In this document: positions 56,450 through 59,367 of the stretch, piece by piece | Layout of the letters: each line of letters opens with the position of its first letter | Position numbering within the stretch: position 1 is the first letter of the stretch | Assembly (NCBI GenBank): GCA_002333145.1 | Contig: DDBN01000069.1 | Span: 1 to 59,367, forward strand | Length of the DNA: 59,367 nt | Origin: Moraxellaceae bacterium UBA2031 | GTDB taxonomy: Bacteria; Pseudomonadota; Gammaproteobacteria; Pseudomonadales; Moraxellaceae | Direction of reading: 5' to 3' | Made by a program: the position numbers and the translations under genes | Notes under the pieces: generated by a model | The model's database searches: none | Told to the model about the DNA's origin: nothing | What the model saw: only the letters and a program-made list of their open reading frames with translations

Positions 56450-58585
56450 ATGAACGTGAAAATACTACTGGGGGGGCTGGCGCTGGTGCTGGCCTCAGGC
56501 GCTGTCAGCGCTGCAGACGACGTCGCTAACGAGCGCACGCCTAAGCTTGGCCTAGATGCTGGTAAAGCCGTGTATCTGGCTAACTGCGCTGCTTGCCATC
56601 AGCCGACAGGTACTGGCTTGACGGGTGCTTTCCCGCCACTGGCCAAATCTGATTATCTGGCAAAACAGCCTCTCGACAAGATCATCAACGTGGTCGTGAA
56701 GGGTTTAAATGGCCCTATCACAGTCAACGGTGCTAACTACAACACCGTCATGCCTGCTGTTGCCGGTCTGTCTGATGCAGATGTCGCCAACGTATTGACG
56801 TATGTCTACGCCAGCTGGGGCAATAGCCCAAAAGCAGTGACCCCGGCTCAAGTTGCCGCAGTGCGTAAGGGCGGCTCAGCTGCCTCCGCCAAGCCAGCCG
56901 TTGCTGCCAAGGCTGCCGTTGCCTCAAAAGCCACCGCTGCGAAGGATGCCGCTCACGCGACTACGCTCAGCAACTACCAAGGTGCCGCTTCCCCGGTATC
57001 GGCTGACGCTACAGAGCAAGTGCGTAGCCCTGGTGCTCCAGACATGACCAAGGCCGAGTTTGCACAGGCGACGGATATCTTCTTCCAGCGTTGTGCTGGT
57101 TGCCACGGCGTGCTGCGCAAGGGCGCTACTGGCAAGCCACTGACGCCCGATCTGACACAGGCTAAAGGCACTGACTATCTTAAGGCGCTGATCACTTACG
57201 GATCGCCAGGTGGTATGCCTAACTTCGGTACGGGTGGCGAACTGACAACGGCTCAGATCGACCTGATGGCGCGCTTCCTTCAGCACGTTCCGCCGAACCC
57301 GCCGGAATGGGGCATGAAAGAAATGATGGCCTCTTGGAAGGTAATAATTCCTGAAAAAGATCGCCCAATCAGCAAGCAGAATAACTATGACATCAGCAAC
57401 GTCTTTGCAGTAACGCTCCGTGACTCTGGTGAGATTGCTCTGATCGACGGTAACAGCAAAGACATCATCAATATCATCAAGACCGGTTATGCCGTGCACA
57501 TTTCGCGCATGTCTGATTCTGGCCGTTATATCTACACCATTGGCCGTGACGCCAAGATTGATCTGATTGACCTGTGGATGAAGGTTCCGGATCGTGTGGC
57601 CGAGATCAAGATTGGTCTGGAGGCTCGTTCGGTGGAAACATCCAAGTACAAGGGCTATGAAGATAAGTTGGCTGTTGCCGGCGCCTACTGGCCGCCGCAG
57701 TTCGTAATCATGGACGGCCCATCGCTAGAGCCGAAGAAGATCGTGTCTACCCGTGGCATGACAGTGGATACACAGGAATACCATCCTGAGCCACGCGTTG
57801 CTGCCATCGTCGGTAGCCACAAGCACCCTGAGTTCATCATCAACGTGAAGGAAACGGGTCGCATTCTGCTGGTGGACTACAGCGATCTGGACAATCTAAA
57901 GACGACCACGCTCAACGCCGCACGTTTCCTGCATGACGGTGGCTGGGATATCAGCAAGCGTTACTTTTTGACTGCCGCCAACCAGAGCGACAAGATTGCT
58001 GTTGTGGACTCTCAGGACCAGAAAATGGTGGCACTGATTGATGTCGACAAGATTCCGCATCCTGGTCGAGGCGCCAACTTCTTGCACCCGAAATATGGTC
58101 CAGTCTGGGTAACGTCTGCTCTGGGTAACGATAAGGTCACATTGATCGGAACTGATCCAGAAAAGCACAAACAGTATGCTTGGAAAGTGGTTGAGGTGCT
58201 TAATGGCCAGGGTAGCGGTTCGTTGTTTGTGAAGACGCATCCTAAGTCCACCAACCTTTGGGTAGATAGCCCGCTCAATCCAGATGCAAAGATGGCGCAG
58301 TCGGTTGCTGTGTTCAATATCAACAAGCTCGAGAAGGGCTTTGAAGTGTTACCTATCGCAGAATGGGCTGACTTGGGCGAAGGCCCCAAGCGTGTGGTTC
58401 AGCCGGAATACAACAAGGCAGGTGACGAAGTTTGGTTCTCGGTGTGGAACGGTAAAGATCAGCGTTCGGCCATTGTTGTTGTCGATGACAAAACCCGTAA
58501 GTTGAAGGCTGTGCTCAAGGATCCTCGCTTGATCACGCCAACGGGTAAGTTTAACGCCTACAACACGATGCACGACGTGTATTAA
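56450..58585 (+). CDS. nirS: Cytochrome cd1 nitrite reductase with an extra N-terminal cytochrome c domain
   Basis: A 711-residue periplasmic protein reducing nitrite to nitric oxide. Signal peptide about 1-21 (AVSA-ADD). Domain 1 (about 34-138) is a complete monoheme cytochrome c with CAACH (C46, C49, H50) and a likely axial methionine M101 in NTVMPAV. An Ala/Lys-rich linker follows (about 139-175). Domain 2 (about 176-290) is the normal NirS c domain with CAGCH (C215, C218, H219). The d1 propeller (about 295-711) has GYAVHISR with the likely d1 ligand H350, SHKHPEF, FLHDGGW and a C-terminus (TPTGKFNAYNTMHDVY) close to Pseudomonas NirS. Usual NirS proteins (about 570-600 residues) have one c heme. 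No other nir gene is nearby. Confidence 0.94.
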   Translation: MNVKILLGGLALVLASGAVSAADDVANERTPKLGLDAGKAVYLANCAACHQPTGTGLTGAFPPLAKSDYLAKQPLDKIINVVVKGLNGPITVNGANYNTVMPAVAGLSDADVANVLTYVYASWGNSPKAVTPAQVAAVRKGGSAASAKPAVAAKAAVASKATAAKDAAHATTLSNYQGAASPVSADATEQVRSPGAPDMTKAEFAQATDIFFQRCAGCHGVLRKGATGKPLTPDLTQAKGTDYLKALITYGSPGGMPNFGTGGELTTAQIDLMARFLQHVPPNPPEWGMKEMMASWKVIIPEKDRPISKQNNYDISNVFAVTLRDSGEIALIDGNSKDIINIIKTGYAVHISRMSDSGRYIYTIGRDAKIDLIDLWMKVPDRVAEIKIGLEARSVETSKYKGYEDKLAVAGAYWPPQFVIMDGPSLEPKKIVSTRGMTVDTQEYHPEPRVAAIVGSHKHPEFIINVKETGRILLVDYSDLDNLKTTTLNAARFLHDGGWDISKRYFLTAANQSDKIAVVDSQDQKMVALIDVDKIPHPGRGANFLHPKYGPVWVTSALGNDKVTLIGTDPEKHKQYAWKVVEVLNGQGSGSLFVKTHPKSTNLWVDSPLNPDAKMAQSVAVFNINKLEKGFEVLPIAEWADLGEGPKRVVQPEYNKAGDEVWFSVWNGKDQRSAIVVVDDKTRKLKAVLKDPRLITPTGKFNAYNTMHDVY

Positions 58586-58630
58586 TGGAGTGGTAATGCA
58601 CTGGGGCGGTATTGGCTGCCCCGGCAATAA

Positions 58631-58656
58631 AAAGCCCGCGTAAGCGGGCTTTTTTA
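58631..58656 (+). terminator. Rho-independent terminator after nirS
   Basis: GCCCGC (58634-58639), loop GTAA, GCGGGC (58644-58649), then six T. Confidence 0.92.
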
Positions 58657-58741
58657 TGGGTGCGTTATGATGGGCTACCCCCATAGATGCCCCCAAACGT
58701 GATGACTACTCAGTAGTTGTATGGGAAAGCGATAGACATAA

Positions 58742-58787
58742 AAAAGCCCCGAAACCGTTGATTTTGCTAGGTTTCAGGGCTTCTTGG
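58742..58787 (-). terminator. Terminator of the tRNA-Met gene
   Basis: On the minus strand AGCCCTGAAACC pairs with GGTTTCGGGGCT (one G-U pair) around a 13-base loop, followed by TTTTT. It lies about 20 bases after the 3' end of the tRNA gene. Confidence 0.85.
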
Positions 58788-58807
58788 TGTGTCGTCGGAC
58801 ACTTGAA

Positions 58808-58884
58808 TGGTGGCTACACCGGGACTTGAACCTGGGACATCAGCATTATGAATGCTGCGCTCTAACCAACTGAGCTATGTAGCC
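58808..58884 (-). tRNA. tRNA-Met (CAU), elongator type
   Basis: A 77-base sequence on the minus strand folds as a complete tRNA: acceptor GGCTACA/TGTAGCC, D-arm with AGCTCAGTTGGTTAGAGC, anticodon loop TTCATAA, T-arm with GGTTCAAGTCC, and an encoded CCA end. The CAU anticodon and the ordinary first pair (G-C) fit elongator methionine tRNA. A CAU anticodon whose C is modified to lysidine would read isoleucine AUA instead, but the overall sequence looks like the methionine type. Confidence 0.93.
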
Positions 58885-58898
58885 GAAAATAGGCGCGC

Positions 58899-58927
58899 AT
58901 TTTGGCCAGCGCTCGGTGCCTTGTCAA
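58899..58927 (-). promoter_or_regulatory. Promoter of the tRNA-Met gene
   Basis: On the minus strand a perfect TTGACA (58922-58927) and CAAAAT (58899-58904) are 17 bases apart, followed by a GCGCGCC discriminator as in stringently controlled stable RNA promoters. The start would be near 58892, 8 bases before the mature tRNA. Confidence 0.75.
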
Positions 58928-59024
58928 GTAGTTGGCGTGCCGACGGGCTTGCACGAGATGGCCAAAACGGACAGCATCGCCGGCTTCTACAGAGATTTGC
59001 TCTTCGTTGCTGATAGGATTTGTC

Positions 59025-59367
59025 ATGACCCATACCGCCCTGCTACCACCTTGTTCTGTGCTGTTGTTGTCCGGCGGCCGAGGTAATCGCATGGGGGGGC
59101 GAGATAAGGGACTTATCGAATGGCAGGGCCGTCCATTAATCGCTTGGCTGCACGATCAGGTGCGTCCCTTGACGGATGATCTGATTATCTCCTGCAATCG
59201 CAACAGCGAGCATTATGCGGCGTTTGCCGACCAGTTAGTGCGAGATGATGATGACGAGTTTCAGGGGCCTTTGGCAGGTATTCGTGCGGGCTTGTTGACC
59301 ATGCATCACCCGTACTTGTTGGTCGTCCCTTGTGATGCACCTTTGCTTGATGCTGATCTGCTGACGG
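59025..59367 (+). CDS. mobA: Molybdenum cofactor guanylyltransferase (partial, 3' end missing)
   Basis: The first 114 codons are present. LLLSGGRGNRMGGRDKGLIEWQGRPLI is the nucleotide-binding motif of MobA, and FQGPLAGIRAGL and VVPCDAPLLDADLL are further family segments. MobA attaches GMP to molybdopterin to form the bis-MGD cofactor used by enzymes such as nitrate reductase. The ATG at 59025 follows a GATAGGAT ribosome binding site. The gene runs off the window. Confidence 0.93.
   Translation, partial: MTHTALLPPCSVLLLSGGRGNRMGGRDKGLIEWQGRPLIAWLHDQVRPLTDDLIISCNRNSEHYAAFADQLVRDDDDEFQGPLAGIRAGLLTMHHPYLLVVPCDAPLLDADLLT

Noticed and set aside
58862..59092. Minus-strand frame running from inside mobA across the tRNA-Met gene
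   Set aside because: It overlaps the tRNA gene, its promoter and the mobA start, and has no recognisable domain. A chance open frame is the simpler explanation.
1..59367. Mobile elements, CRISPR arrays or prophage genes
   Set aside because: I found no transposase, integrase, attachment repeats or regularly spaced repeats on either strand. The tRNA-Met gene shows no adjacent integrase or partial tRNA copy.

Overview
The window is a stretch of a gammaproteobacterial chromosome. The order tuf - S10 operon - spc operon - alpha operon (rpsJ to rplQ), the uvrA / YajR-like MFS / ssb block, the group III SpeC-type ornithine decarboxylase, a phasin and a Pseudomonas-like nirS point to the Pseudomonadales. 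Three AdeT-like proteins, an H-NS-family protein and a split type II secretion cluster (gspN-gspC-gspD) are most familiar to me from Moraxellaceae and relatives. The placement is an inference from gene content. I see no phage, insertion sequence, integron or CRISPR array. The gene starts and spacings look like an ordinary, compact core chromosome.

Layout. 1-13968: end of tuf, then 29 co-directional genes for ribosomal proteins, SecY and RpoA, with candidate promoters before rpsJ, rplN and rpsM and a terminator after rplQ. 14006-19904: a SpoU/TrmH methyltransferase and uvrA (minus), a YajR-like MFS exporter and ssb (plus). 19913-25172: Bcr/CflA exporter, fumC, a CynX/NimT-type MFS, an H-NS-family gene and a DUF481 outer-membrane protein. 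25334-30073: gspN, gspC, gspD and a double-FHA membrane protein. 30081-33356: ABC1/UbiB-like kinase, LysR regulator, YoaK-like membrane protein. 33363-37388: purK-purE, a 43-residue membrane protein that is easily missed, a four-helix membrane protein and mpl. 37396-42404: TerC protein, ppnP, a small membrane protein, ornithine decarboxylase with a long structured leader, and a KefB-type antiporter. 42497-45154: cysK, a MAPEG protein, ppa and a phasin with a palindromic operator-like site. 45507-48738: three tandem AdeT-like periplasmic proteins. 48792-53902: hemN with an FNR/Anr-type box, then a fused double acyl-CoA dehydrogenase coupled to an acetoacetate decarboxylase-family gene. 53972-59367: a TonB-dependent receptor, a cytochrome cd1 nitrite reductase with an additional N-terminal cytochrome c domain, tRNA-Met(CAU) and the 5' end of mobA.

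How it fits together. Most of the window is housekeeping: translation, purine synthesis, peptidoglycan recycling, excision repair, cysteine and polyamine synthesis. The right-hand third carries the accessory functions. HemN (anaerobic heme synthesis), NirS (nitrite respiration) and MobA (molybdenum cofactor) suggest respiration under low oxygen, and FNR/Anr-like sites sit before hemN and, more weakly, before nirS.

The observations I would look at first are the c-c-d1 (three-heme) NirS without any of its maturation genes nearby, the triplet of cysteine-conserved AdeT-like proteins without a permease, the fused two-headed acyl-CoA dehydrogenase with its decarboxylase partner, the structured leader of the ornithine decarboxylase, and the palindrome at the phasin promoter.
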